Origin: Ulota crispa
Lineage: Eukaryota > Streptophyta > Bryopsida > Orthotrichales > Orthotrichaceae
Length of the DNA stretch: 64,000 nt
Reading direction: 5' to 3'
Assembly: GCA_963920765.1 (NCBI GenBank)
Contig: OY987248.1
Location: 2,671,001 to 2,735,000, forward strand
How positions within the stretch are numbered: position 1 is the stretch's first letter; every line of letters begins with the position of its first letter. Positions 24,941 to 35,877 of this stretch are shown here, one piece after another. The translations under genes and the position numbers were made by a program. The notes under the pieces were generated by a model. That model did not search any database, had not been told where the DNA came from, and saw only the letters and a list, made by a program, of their open reading frames with translations.

Positions 24941-27900
24941 TTAACCCATTAAGGACCATGGTTGATTTCAGGGGTGGGCCAGCCCTTTTTGGGTTTTAGG
25001 ATGGAATTGTAATAACTATTGAATGGAAGTGCCTACCATATATCTAGTCGTATGGATTGAATTGGGTTGCAGCAAATACAGTTTAGCACTGAAATTTTAG
25101 GCCAAGGCGGTTCATGAAGCAGCTTTTTTTTAACAAATCTCTTTGCTTGTATGCATTTGAGTATTTACAAAGGGCAAGCTCTACGGTCTAGCATATATTT
25201 CCTTACGAGGGTGTTTTTTAGGGCGCTCACAGAGCCATGTAGGCCTTCCTTTTGGGTCATTATGGGTCCCCATGTAGATCCCAGGCTCTTGGGAACGCAA
25301 CCTTGAAGTTCCCCACAAACCCCCCTTACACGTGCAAATGACATTGAGCTGAACTTGAGTAGTTGCCTCACAGGTTTAGCTAGGCTGCATCCACAACAAG
25401 CGAGGGGGGGGTGTTACACTGATCAATGTTTAGTTAGCCGGCATCCAAGTGTCTAGGATCACAAAGCAAACTCCAGCATGGCTAGTATTTTGCAACAACA
25501 TTGCGTTTTACAGTGAAGCAACCATGTGAAGTACAGTTCTAGGATCCGTTTAGCTTGGAATCCAAAGCAAGAAAATTTGGGCATGCAATGGCAATTCAAC
25601 CCTTGCTCCACTTGAACCACCAAAGGCATCAATTTTGCCAAATGTAACATGACGACTACAATGAAAAAACATATGTGTTCACAGTACCACACATAAGAGG
25701 GTCAAGATTGCTGGTACTCAATGCACTTCAAAATCTCTAGTTCTGCCGTAAGCACTCTAGAATGTGGCACACTACAATTCAAGGGTACTGCATAAGCATT
25801 TTGAAAATCCCGGGCAACATCAGCTATCACTCTATGATTCTAACAACAAACAATGATGCCGCATGTGCTGGGCGCTTTTGAAATCATCAAAAAAACTAGA
25901 TGTAAAGAACTAGACAAAGGTCTTCAAGGATAACTGCAGGTTTACTACGCTCCATGCCGATTTTGACGCTGACTACCATGGTCACACAAATGCGCCTCTG
26001 AACCTTGCAAACCAAGCTAAACACGGTCAGCCAACCAGGCATTACATGTACAATGTCCGGGCATGCAAATTCAAGCAGAAACATAAGCTCCAGGTATACG
26101 GCAATTGCCATGGTGAAAATTGAGAATTGCAACAACATCGGAGATGAAGGTCTTACTATTGCTTGGTAAGAACTGCCGACAGTGCTACATGCAATTTCCA
26201 CGTGAATGAAAGAGTGAGAAGCACTTCGATGTGCATAAATGCACAGTGTCGCACTGTGGGCACACGTGGAAAGTATGGCGCTTGCAAATGAAACATACTC
26301 CATGCAAGTTGGTCTTCTAAGGGTCGTGACCATAGCTCGGTTGACGTGGTCAAGGTGGGACATTCGGTAAGGCCAGACCAGCACTCTCCGCACCAACAGG
26401 ACGGTAACGTCGTCCCATGAGACTGTAGGCAACATGGAGCTGGAACTCTTTGTGAGTTAGAGGTCTCTCTTGCAAAGTCTTACAAGTTGCTTTGTGAATT
26501 GTGTAGGCGTTGGCAAGCCAAGAGTCAACGCAAAAAAAGTAGACTCGATGCCACCATTTCTTGGTCCCCAACTGTGTGCTATAGTAGGATCAGTTTTGAT
26601 CAGCAACGTCAACACCACCCATCATCCGGGAGTACAAGAGCTAGATAGGGGATGTGAGAACTTCAACAATATGCTGCCCAAATACTCTACTGGTGACCAT
26701 GCCGCCCGGCACCATCGGATCAATAGTTGTTGCAAGGAGACATATGGCCTTTGTATCCTGCCAAAGGATTGCAGCCATCCTCTTGTCTCTATGCACCCAA
26801 ATGTGAAGTGTCTTGCGTGGTTGCTCGTGCGTGATGCCCAAGCTTGTGGGAAAGCCCTTCTGCTGCATGCAAGCTGTTCCAACAGTGTAGAAACCATGAG
26901 AGAGCAAGTCATCAAACAAGTAGGGGGAGGTGAAGAAATTATCACAAGTTATGGTATACTAGTGCCCTTCTAGAGAAACCGTCAATCGACGGACCACCTG
27001 CCCCACCATGTCAATGTGCTGTGCAGCCAGTTCTCTAGGATATTTGTTGTCTTTGCCAACATAAATCTCCATCTTGTACACATAGCTAGAAATGGAGCAC
27101 GCCATTGTCCAAATCTTGATGCCGTGAGTAATAGGCTTAGTAGGCAGGTACTGCTTGAACGCTCAAAATTGCCCATTGTAGGCCATCATGCACTTGTGTA
27201 CAGTCATGTAAGGGGAGAGATTCCAAAAATGTTGAAACTTGCCCTTCACATGTTGAAGAATCCACTTGCATTTCCTAATTGGGTCATACAGTGGGCTCTT
27301 CGTGTCGGTGATGTAGTCGGTCCTCGAGGTCATATGCAAGCAGCGCAAAATATACTCAAACCGCCATCTAGACATGGTCTGCGCCACATTTGCACAAAAC
27401 AAAGTCCCATTCCCTCTACGCCAGTAATTTCAGATATAGGGTTGTCTCTTCACACCCATGAGGCAACAGATTCCAAAGAACTATTTGTAGTCTTGAGGTG
27501 TAATTTCCTTGGCTGCAGGTTCACCGCCCTTTCGCTTCCCTATTTTTTTATTGACAAAATTAGTGTAACTATTACTTTCTCGGACAATCTTGCGTTGAAG
27601 TGCCTCATTCCAGAAAAGGGTGAAACACTCCATGGGCAACAGGAGAACGTTTGTAGGAAGATGCTAGCTTGGGCCCGCTGGCTTTCCAATGAATGGATGC
27701 TGGCCTTGAAGGGACCATGACCTAGCGTGCTAGTTCACCTCGGAATACCTCTCGTTGAGGTCATAACTAAAAGGTTTTGGCCCAAATGGATAAACTTCCA
27801 ATTCTCCCAGAAGCAGCATGGAGTCATCCTTGTTCACATCAACTGAGCTGGCACCATTTGACAAGACACCGTGGTCACTCCCCAAATCCGATAGGGCTGG

Positions 27901-30412
27901 ATCCTAGTCGTGGTCCAAGTCACTATCCTCCAATTCCCAACTAGGCAAATCTCCTTTTTTTACACGTTGCCGGTTACTGGCCTGTGGTACATAAAACAAG
28001 CCATTTTCATGTCAAAACTGGAATTGATCGTCTTAGTTGGGCCACCCAAGAGGGAACCCTACCCAATTACCCAATACTTACGATCTTCTAACATACAATA
28101 TGTTCCAGGGCTCAAAATTCCAAATATGCATGTGCAATATGGCAAAGTTTCACAACTAATTTGAACATAGAGTACATCACAATAACCTGAAAATAGATGA
28201 TTCACTAAATTTGACAGAAGGGAAAGGAAAATTGTGATGATTTGTAGTGCACAGTGATATTGAAATCTTATTCTCCTACACAAACCACGTAAAAGACATG
28301 TGTACAAAACTAGGAACAAAGAGACTAGGAGCACAAACCTGGACGACACGAGCAGGCGCCAGCACTTCAGAGACAGCTCCATTAGCAGCTCGATGAACCT
28401 CCTCCGCGTCTTGGCAAGCACTAGCACAAAGCGTTTGGACACCCAGGTAAGTGCCAAAGTCGACCTCCAGCATGTCAATGCCATCTGATCCAAACTCTTG
28501 CGCTAGCACCGTTCCAAAAGCGAATGGGCAGGGAATGTTGATCACTTCCCCGCCCCAATGGAGGTCCCGGAGCAAGACACAAACGTATCGTAATTGACCC
28601 AACCTTGCCCTTGTAATCGATGGAATGGACGTAATCAAATTCTGCAACATGGACGCAAAAATGTCGTCTTTGCAAGCAATACTTGTTGGAGAAATGGTTG
28701 GAAAGCTCCCCTGACCCCACCTCCTCCTCGACCCCGTTGCCCCCCTTTGTTGCATCCTCCGCCTGGAGCTGACCTTGTAGCCACGCCAATGGCATTATGA
28801 AAGTTGCTTGTGTTGACATTTCCTTCCACCCGTATTCCATCTCCCTTAATTGGTACTTTGTCACTAGTTAAGCTCGGAACAAGCCTCTGCCGTTGCATGT
28901 ATTTTTGCTTTTGCTTTGGCGGAGACAAAATTATTGCATTTCTTCTTGTTCAGATTCCCACCTGCCCAGGATATGTCTTGCAAACATATTTGCGCTTTTG
29001 CTTCAGGACTTGCCCATTACTGCCAAATGGAAGGGGGACGTTTTCCTTCTCCATTCTGGCAAATTCCAAGGAAAGCAATTGAATTGCGTTGGAGTCCACT
29101 TGCAGCGTCAACTGCGTCAATTTCGTTGCGGGCCTTGTCTAAAACGCATCTGCTCCGACACCATCAACACAAACCTCTTTGGCAAGTCCAAGTGTAGGAG
29201 CCCAGACGTCATGGATAAACGACTTGGTGCAAGTTGGCGTGGAGCTGCCATGGGAATCCATTAGGGCTCCCTTCTTCTCGTTGTCGCCGCCAACCAAGCA
29301 AATTTGCAGAGTGCCGGTAGAAAAGGTAACGGAGCTATGCTCTAGACAAGTCCTCCAGCCTCTTGTACCCAAGTGCACCAGCCGGAATGGGATGGAGAGT
29401 GAGGTATGTTTGATCAAGTAAACCGACTAGAACTTGGCGCTTCTTAGAGGAGAATCGGAGGCTTGTGGCCCATGTGGACAAGATTGTGACAGTGCGGGCA
29501 AACTCTTGAGGAGGCGGCGAGGATTGCGGCCACACATATCCCTCGCGGCGTTGCCTCTATGGCTTGCTTGTGCCTGCCATTGTCTTGTAACCATAGTAGC
29601 ACGCAAGGAACAAACCATAAAACTTGAAATCGGCTCAATGAAGACTCTTACATGTCATTGACGGTCGTGGGCGGCTTGCATCCAATGTTGGCCTCATTTC
29701 CCTCTATGCTCCTGTGTATACAGATTGTGCAGGAGGTGCCAAATCTTGGGCGAAACCACAATGAGTCCCAATCGTTCCAGCTAGAAGAAAATTTGCAGCA
29801 CTAAACAATAACTGTCACACGTAAATTGGGCTCTCCATTTCTTGATTTTGCTCAACCACCTAAATCCTCAAAAACTAAACCCTAACTCCGGTAGTAGGAC
29901 CTCCCAATACCCTAGATTGCTCTTCACTATAGATCGTAGTTCCCAAAGCTGCTTTTGACCATGGCGTGCTATGCAACAATGGGGAGAGCCTTAGCTTCAA
30001 AACAAACAACCATCTGATCCGCCCTTCCCACACAAGTTTTGGATGTAGAGAATGTCGAGCTGGCGCCTCTTGACAGGGAACGTCCCCGTTCTTGAAGAGA
30101 GTTTCCCGACCTCCTATTGACACGCGTCAGCAGTGCAAAGACTCGTAAATTGTACGCAACCCCATCTTTCACACTTGCACACATCTTTAGTTACCAATTC
30201 GTGTATTCTCTGCCAGCAGTTTTTTGGTTTTTTTAACTTTTTGTCCACGTGCCAGCTCAGATTCCCCTCATTCTTGGCCCAAAGTCTGCAGTTTCTAATT
30301 CCCCATCCACGTCCCTTTTGTCAAACTAGCAAATTCCTAAACATTCTCTGCCAACCTAGCAAAAAGGGCCAGAATCAACCACAAAGTGGTCAACTAGTCC
30401 TTAATGGGTTAA
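24941..30412 (-). mobile_element. Full-length piggyBac element, 5,472 bp, inactivated
   Basis: The termini read TTAA CCCATTAAGGAC inward at both ends, with intact TTAA at 24,941 and 30,409. Subterminal words also match (GGTTGATTTC near 24,962 and, inward from the right, GGTTGATTCT). The element contains a minus-strand transposase relic. About 1.7 kb upstream of the conserved transposase region (28.7-30.4 kb) holds several open fragments that I could not identify, possibly its first exon and promoter. Confidence 0.9.
26185..28755 (-). pseudogene. piggyBac transposase with ten premature stops and a changed catalytic Asp
   Basis: The main exon, 27981-26185, is 599 codons in one unbroken phase but carries ten premature stops (six TAG, four TGA, no TAA). 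Motifs in order: LPTNVLLLPMECFTLFWNEA, MSRWRFEYILRCLHM, then TVHKCMMAYNGQF where the first catalytic Asp and its neighbour Glu are His (codon 262) and Lys. CDNFFTS follows with the second Asp (codon 347), then GVDVADQ with the third (458), KKWWHRVYFF, and a C-terminal Cys-rich zinc-binding domain (CFICK, CPQC, CTSKC). Spacing matches the piggyBac DDD family. A probable upstream exon lies at about 28755-28339: it ends in phase at donor CCAG|GTTTGTG and joins acceptor CACAG|GCCAG at 27,981. The protein cannot be made intact and lacks one catalytic acid. Confidence 0.9.
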
Positions 30413-32356
30413 GCATCTATTCCAAGCAATGGCCAAATTTGACACACCAGCAATTATAAATTACATATGTTTTTAAAGAGCTCTTTAACTTCATGTTTAT
30501 CACCCTTATTTATCAATTGTGTGCCATACCATAGTCAATTGATCAATCATCAATTCAAATGCAAGATAGAACTTACTAAACTTTAGATGAACAAAAATAT
30601 CAAGGACCATTGCTTGACACCTTAAGATTGCATGTCACAAGAACATTTTGAGGGGCTTGAAACATTTGTCATTTAAGTTTGACATATCAATCTTTCATCA
30701 AGTTCCAAAGCAAGTGCTCTTATCAGCACTTTGCACTACATCCCCCATCTATGCAAGTCTCACCTCAATGTTAGATCCAAAAAAACATGAATATTTCATT
30801 CAAAAATATTGTTGGGACTTGGGCTAAAGGCTAGGTTTAACAAAATGGTTGATCCAAATCCCACCCTCTTTGGCACCAAATCCTCCAAAAAAAGCTATGA
30901 GGTAGGATTGTAGGTAAAATGTAATTCACCCAAATGTGGGACGTTGTGTGGAACCCCAAGTTGCAACTTGCAATTTTACACCAATCAAATTCTCAAGTTT
31001 CTCAAATTTTTTTTCAGATTTCAGTGGAACTTGGGACATAGTATGAATCGCCCATTAACCCCTAAGCGCCCTAGTGCCCCATATATGGCCTCCTATTATT
31101 TTCAATCCCTATTTTGAGGGACTAGGTCTAACTTTTTGGTCTTACTTTACACTATAATTATGAAGGCATTCAAGTTGTCCATGCCAATGGATTACTGGCA
31201 AGGAAAGCCAAATGTTGTACAAGTGCTACAAGAGATTTGATTGGGTGAAAACATCATATGGGAAGTGGTGGCATCGTACAAGGTGTGTTGGCAAGTAGCG
31301 TTTTACAGGCTACAACCAATCAATATCCCTTGCAAGCTTCCTTGTGTAAGCTTTGTGGTAGTGGGAAAGTTGTCGGCAAGGGTTCAAGCATGTTCTAGAC
31401 CCTTATTATGGCAACCGTCACCAACTAGGCTGGTCATTGTTTTATGTGCAATAGCGATTTGAAGCCCTAAAACTTGACATAAAAAGAAGTGTAATCTTCA
31501 ATAATTTATAAGTGTGTGCGTTCACATCTAATCTTGCTACTCACAAAATTTGAGATGAATCTGGGACTTATAGAATTTTGTAAAAATTATCAAATAGCAG
31601 CTACCTACCAAAAAATGAGATTTTGTCATTACATGTTGTTTGATCAAATGTTATAATCTCCCATCTCTTGCAATGAATTGTTCCCAAAATTTGCAAACCA
31701 TTTTCTAAGTAGCTGCTCCACTACTTTCAGTGGTCACTTTTTGTGGATCATCCGAGATACAATGCATCAAAGTGGTCGGTCTCCAAAAACCCTGATTTTC
31801 GTGGAAACGGCACCCCTGAGCTCCAAATTATGGCCCCTAGTTCAAAGTGACTCAAGTACAAAAGTCACTTGTGAGAGGGTACCGACTGGCCAAGTGCTCC
31901 GGGGTGAAGGCAATCTTCACTTAGATTTCCTTCACAAGAAGAGAACTCCCAACTGCATGCGCCTGTACCACCACGCCAGCAGTTCCATTGAAGACAACCC
32001 TCTGCCACATCACGCCGCCCTTGTCACTTGACTCACTTCCACACAAGCTTCATCAAAGGCACTGCAACTCTGCAACGAACTCCGAATCCTCAGCCCATGC
32101 TCTCATTTATTCCCCCTCTTTAAAAAACACCTTCAAACCACATGTTGCAAAATACCCGCTAACTTAATTAACACATGTTCAGAACAGCAACAATTACAAA
32201 ACCCTTGTGCTCTGTACCAGTAGCAGCAGCAGCATGGACAATTATGCAACACCATTAATTCTCTTGCCAAGTATAAGTATTCGTAAGCATGCAAGGAATT
32301 CCGAAACCTTCTTTCCTTTGAGTCAAAAGCCTCTGTCATTCCATGATGACGTAGAG
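30413..32356. other. Intergenic region with element fragments
   Basis: It contains a segment (about 30,780-31,050) homologous to 33,360-33,560 and ending in the GGCGATTCATAC terminus related to the 11.24-kb MITE. A solo piggyBac-type left end follows at 31,055 (TTAA CCCCTAAGCGCC). An open frame at 31,678-32,031 has no recognisable motif and is not annotated as a gene. Confidence 0.5.
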
Positions 32357-32436
32357 ATTTCTGCATATTTCTGCATATTTCTGCATATATCTGCATATTT
32401 CTGTATGTTTCTGCATACTTCTGAAGAGTTCTGAAT
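32357..32436. repeat. 10-bp minisatellite, eight units
   Basis: Eight consecutive 10-bp units with core TTTCTGCATA and a few substitutions. It ends 13 bp before the EPF-type start codon, so it lies in the presumed 5' UTR or core promoter. Confidence 0.8.
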
Positions 32437-32448
32437 TGGGGCGTTAGG

Positions 32449-35409
32449 ATGAGTGCTGAGCTTGTGCTTCGGATGGGACTTGAAGCGGGATTTGCGTTGC
32501 TAACGTTGCTCATATTCTTGAACTTTGGCATGACAGATGCTCGTGAGTGTTTAGGTGCATTTGCGTGACTGGTGTTGTTCGGGAGATTTTGCTAATTGAT
32601 CGGAGTAAGAGAGAGAGGGTAATATTATGGAAAAATTTCATGGATACACCTGAAGTATGTAATATTTTCATAGATACCCCTGTTTTTTATAAAAAAATTC
32701 ACAAATACCCTTGCACCATAATTTTCAGGCGTTTGTTTTGCTGTGCATGTCACTTCCCTTTGTCCTTTGTTGCATGTTTTTTTTGTTTCATTACATTCAT
32801 TGTTCCAACATTGGTCAAGAAGAAAGTACAAGCACAACAAATAAATGCGTAAATTTTTTGATCGAATGATATTTGTGAAATTTCTGAAAAAGCAAGGTAT
32901 CTATAAAAAATATTGCAAACTTTAGGGGTATCCATAAATTTACCCTAATATTATTGAAGTTTGGAGTTTTTTATAGAAATGTTTGAATGATACTTGGTTG
33001 TTGTGCAGAAGGTGAAGAGGTGCAGAGGGTTTCTATTGGAGCTCCGATCCTTACTGTTCTGGGGGTGAAGTATAATTTGAGGGCGGTTCAACCTCGTTTG
33101 AAGGTACGTCAATCTCGCAAGCCAGACATACATACAAATCAGGCTTTCGAATTCCTTTGTGTATTCTTGTGCAACAGTTCAGCTAAAAAATCTGCTTGAA
33201 AACTCATTATAGTGGTGGATTTTAATTTAAAGACGAGCTGCTGCTTATGGCTATCCATAACCGGGGTTACTCCTGAGGCCGGTTCATATTACGTCCTACG
33301 TACCATATGAACGAGTCCCTCACGATTCAAGCTTTGTTGGGCTATCCAACGAGTACTATAGAAAGTCATGAACATTTTCAGCAAAAATATTGATGGGACT
33401 TACGTTGGAAGTTGAGTTAACCAAAATGGTCTACCCAAGTCCCACCTTTTTGTTGCCAAAAGTTCCAAAAGTGCTGCCATGTTGACAAGATGCAATGAAT
33501 TTGTAAGTGAGATAAAGACTCGGGAGTCGGGACATAGTGTGAACTGCCAAGTCCCAACTTTCTACTCTCAATCTATGGGATTCTTACTCTCAATCTATGG
33601 GATTCTTAGATAGTGAGACGTAGAACATAGTGCAAACCGCTCTAAACACAATATTCATCAATTTGGGAAAAAAAAACCTAAGTTGGAGACTTTTGGATTT
33701 TATGTTCATCAAAGATTATTCAGTAAAATACTCTCTTTGAGGATGTTAAAACTCAAACGTACCAAAATTGAGTTTTTTCTCAAATTAATGAATATTGTGT
33801 TTCTAACAGTGAGTGGAGGATACTACTGTATTTGCATAGCATAAGTAAGCGAGACGCGCATTAGGGGAGAGATTTAGCCAAACCTTTTCTGTAACTAGGG
33901 ATGAGCTTTCTCCAAATCTAAAACGAAATACTTAAGCAGGGGAGACAATAGTAAGTCCACCGAAGTAATCAACCTCAAATCCATTCACAAATGCGAAGTT
34001 CGATCTCAAGTTCTGCTTAGTACCCGCAAGCTACTGATTCAAGAGCCAAGATGAGTTGCTGCTGCTTCTGCTGCTCAGATCTGGTCCGTAGATAATGCTT
34101 GAGCAAGTTACAACTGACACCATATTAGGTAAATTGGGAAAAACAAAGGGACCATTTTGTACTTTGTCTTAATCCCACATCAATAAATGGAGGCATTATT
34201 ATTGCTCAAAAGTTGTAATCACTGAAGTTTTTGGAGGCAATCACTGAGACTTCACTATGTACAAGAAAATATACGCTTGTTTTTTATGATATGTTAATAT
34301 ATACATAAGGTAGTCACACCCATAAGCGCCGTGTCCCCATGGGCACCACTTGTCACAATTAGGGACTACTAAATACAAAATCAAATGGTTATGTGTGAGA
34401 AAGTGATGGTTATGGGTGATGAAGTGATGGTTGTGGGTGATTGCATGACCGTTTTGAGTACCCATCTCACTATTTTAGAACCAATCAGCCTTGCTTTTAA
34501 CATCTCTTACACATTGTTCTTACAATTTCAGTGATTTTGGACTTTGAAAAATCTTTGTGAACAAATGCTTGCAATTGGAACCTTGAAATTGATGCCAATA
34601 TTTTTGGTTTCCACTTCCTAACTTACAATATTTTTTTTCAAAATTAGTCAATTGTTTTACCTACTCCAAAACCCTTATTTCCACGCTTATGGGTGCGCCT
34701 ACCTTAATGGCAAAAATAGTGAAAGTCCCAAAATGTATTATTTTTCCCAATGTTGCAAAATTGAAGCCAGAGTTTTAAGGTAGGAACATCCATAAGCGTC
34801 AGTGTCTCCACAACCGTCACCTTTGAAATCTTGAAAAATTTGTGGAAGTGAATAGATGTAATGACAAGGATGTACAACATGTGAACATGAATTCTTAAAA
34901 GTGATTATGGGTGCAATGACAGTTTGCTCTTTAAATATTCAAAACTTATTCTCACAATATCCAAATAATACATTCAAAAGTGCAAACTCATTTTTTTTTG
35001 TTCCTAATAAGATCCTATGCTAGCTGTTTATTGATACTCATCATGTTCAAAACCCTTAGTTTGATGCTTATGGGTGTACATACCTTTACTTGTAGTAATG
35101 TGCTTGCGTGTTGTGGATGTGATGGTGCAGCAGAGAGACAGCAGGGGAGACGTTGTGGAATCTGCGGTGGCAATGATGGTGTTGCAGCAGCAGGCACCAG
35201 TGCTTGATCAGTTGTTGGGACGGAAGTCGACGAGGCGAGGACTGATCGGGTCGGCGGCGCCAGAGTGTGGGCACACGTGTGGGGCGTGTTTGCCGTGCAA
35301 GTTGGAGGTGGTGAGTTACGATTGCAGCGAGGGCCTGGAAGCGCATGCCGAGGCATGTCCGATGGGGTATCTTTGCACCTGCCACGGCATGTCCTTCCCC
35401 ATCCCTTGA
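32449..35409 (+). CDS. EPF-type secreted cysteine-rich signalling peptide precursor
   Basis: Three exons on the plus strand, 32449-32542, 33009-33103 and 35131-35409, join in phase to give 155 aa. The first exon encodes a signal peptide with a hydrophobic core (FALLTLLIFLNFG, about 15-27). The mature region is C-terminal: GSAAPECGHTCGACLPCK, then VSYDC, EACPMGYLCTCHG and a final FPIP. Its eight cysteines are at 109, 113, 116, 119, 128, 139, 145 and 147. This is the EPIDERMAL PATTERNING FACTOR fold signature with the extra cysteine pair of the EPF1/EPF2/EPFL7 type. Basic residues before it (GRKSTRRG) suggest proteolytic release. Known members are apoplastic ligands of ERECTA kinases and TMM that space stomata. 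Donors are strong (GTGAGT, GTACGT); the last acceptor (GGTGCAG) has a weak pyrimidine tract, and 35,134 is an equally in-phase alternative. Both introns carry MITEs. Confidence 0.87.
32620..32953. mobile_element. MITE with TAATATTA termini, about 334 bp, in EPF-type intron 1
   Basis: The left end TAATATTATGG...ATTTCATGGATAC and the right end, inward, TAATATTAGGG...ATTTATGGATAC form about 40 bp of imperfect inverted repeat that continues as CCCCTAAAGTTTGCAATATTTT on the right. It occupies most of the first intron. Confidence 0.7.
33646..33803. mobile_element. Short MITE, TTTGGGAAAAA family, about 158 bp
   Basis: The left end ACACAATATTCATCAATTTG and right end, inward, ACACAATATTCATTAATTTG are followed by runs of A and GACTTTTGGATTTT. 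It lies in intron 2 of the EPF-type gene. Other copies or halves are at 34.12, 38.58, 39.19, 43.14 and 44.78 kb. Confidence 0.7.
34121..34259 (+). mobile_element. TTTGGGAAAAA-family terminal arm, 139 bp
   Basis: It starts CATATTAGGTAAATTGGGAA and is the inverted counterpart of 38,578-38,719. Matching words include GGACCATTTTGTACT and GGCAATCACTGAGACTTCAC. It lies in EPF-type intron 2. Confidence 0.65.
34308..34704. mobile_element. AGGTA-family MITE, 397 bp
   Basis: The left end AGGTAGTCACACCCATAAGC and right end, inward, AGGTAGGCGCACCCATAAGC are flanked by TA on both sides. It lies in EPF-type intron 2. Confidence 0.75.
34778..35085. mobile_element. AGGTA-family MITE, 308 bp
   Basis: The left end AGGTAGGAACATCCATAAGC and right end, inward, AGGTATGTACACCCATAAGC form its termini. 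The interior matches 22.85-23.34 kb in reverse. Its right end lies only 45 bp before the EPF-type exon 3 acceptor. Confidence 0.75.
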
Positions 35410-35585
35410 CCGCCATTGCCGTCCCCGCCAGAGCACAACAAAGCCTTTCGAGCAAAGCTCCCAAAGGGGTAGAGTAACAAGCAGAACCCGAGGGACATGA
35501 GCCACCACCGAGGACATGAGTCACCTGTAAGGACATGAGCCACCTGCAAGGACATGAGCTACCAAAAGGGACATGAGCCATTGTA

Positions 35586-35825
35586 TTAACCCTTAAAGGA
35601 TCGAGGAGCCCTTTGCAGTCAATATAGTATTTAGTATTTTCTTGTATTTGGAATGCATCCACATCTTTATTCCATTTGAGATCAACAAAGAAGTTAGAAT
35701 ATAGATCAATGCGGTTCTAATGAGTTAATCAACATCCCAAATTAAAACTTTTTCTTGGTAGCAAATGCCAATTATACAACACCATATTTACTATGTAATA
35801 TGTAGAGCGGTCCTTTAAGGGTTAA
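35586..35825. mobile_element. piggyBac-type MITE, 240 bp
   Basis: The ends read inward TTAA CCCTTAAAGGATC and TTAA CCCTTAAAGGACC, with TTAA intact on both sides. It lies 177 bp after the EPF-type stop codon, probably in or near its 3' UTR. Confidence 0.8.
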
Positions 35826-35877
35826 GCTTACTAGAGATTTTTTGGGTGTTGCAATACTCAAAGAAAAACCTTTGTTA

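Noticed and set aside
25896-26435. 179-codon minus-strand open frame
   Set aside because: It overlaps the piggyBac Cys-rich domain in the wrong frame; the true frame shows CFICK, CPQC and CTSKC.
26185-27981. Stop-codon reassignment as an explanation for the TAG and TGA codons in the transposase
   Set aside because: Host genes here end in TAG and TGA and never use them inside frames (RNL has 1,043 codons without one), and a catalytic residue is also lost.
30770-33560. Pair of similar segments considered as LTRs of a retrotransposon
   Set aside because: The 30.78-31.05 and 33.36-33.56 kb segments share MITE-type ends (GGCGATTCATAC class). Between them are EPF-type exons and no gag-pol motifs.
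35015-35662. 215-codon minus-strand open frame, the longest in the window
   Set aside because: It is antisense to the EPF-type exon 3, which has a family signature, a signal-peptide exon and matching splice phases. The antisense frame has no motif.
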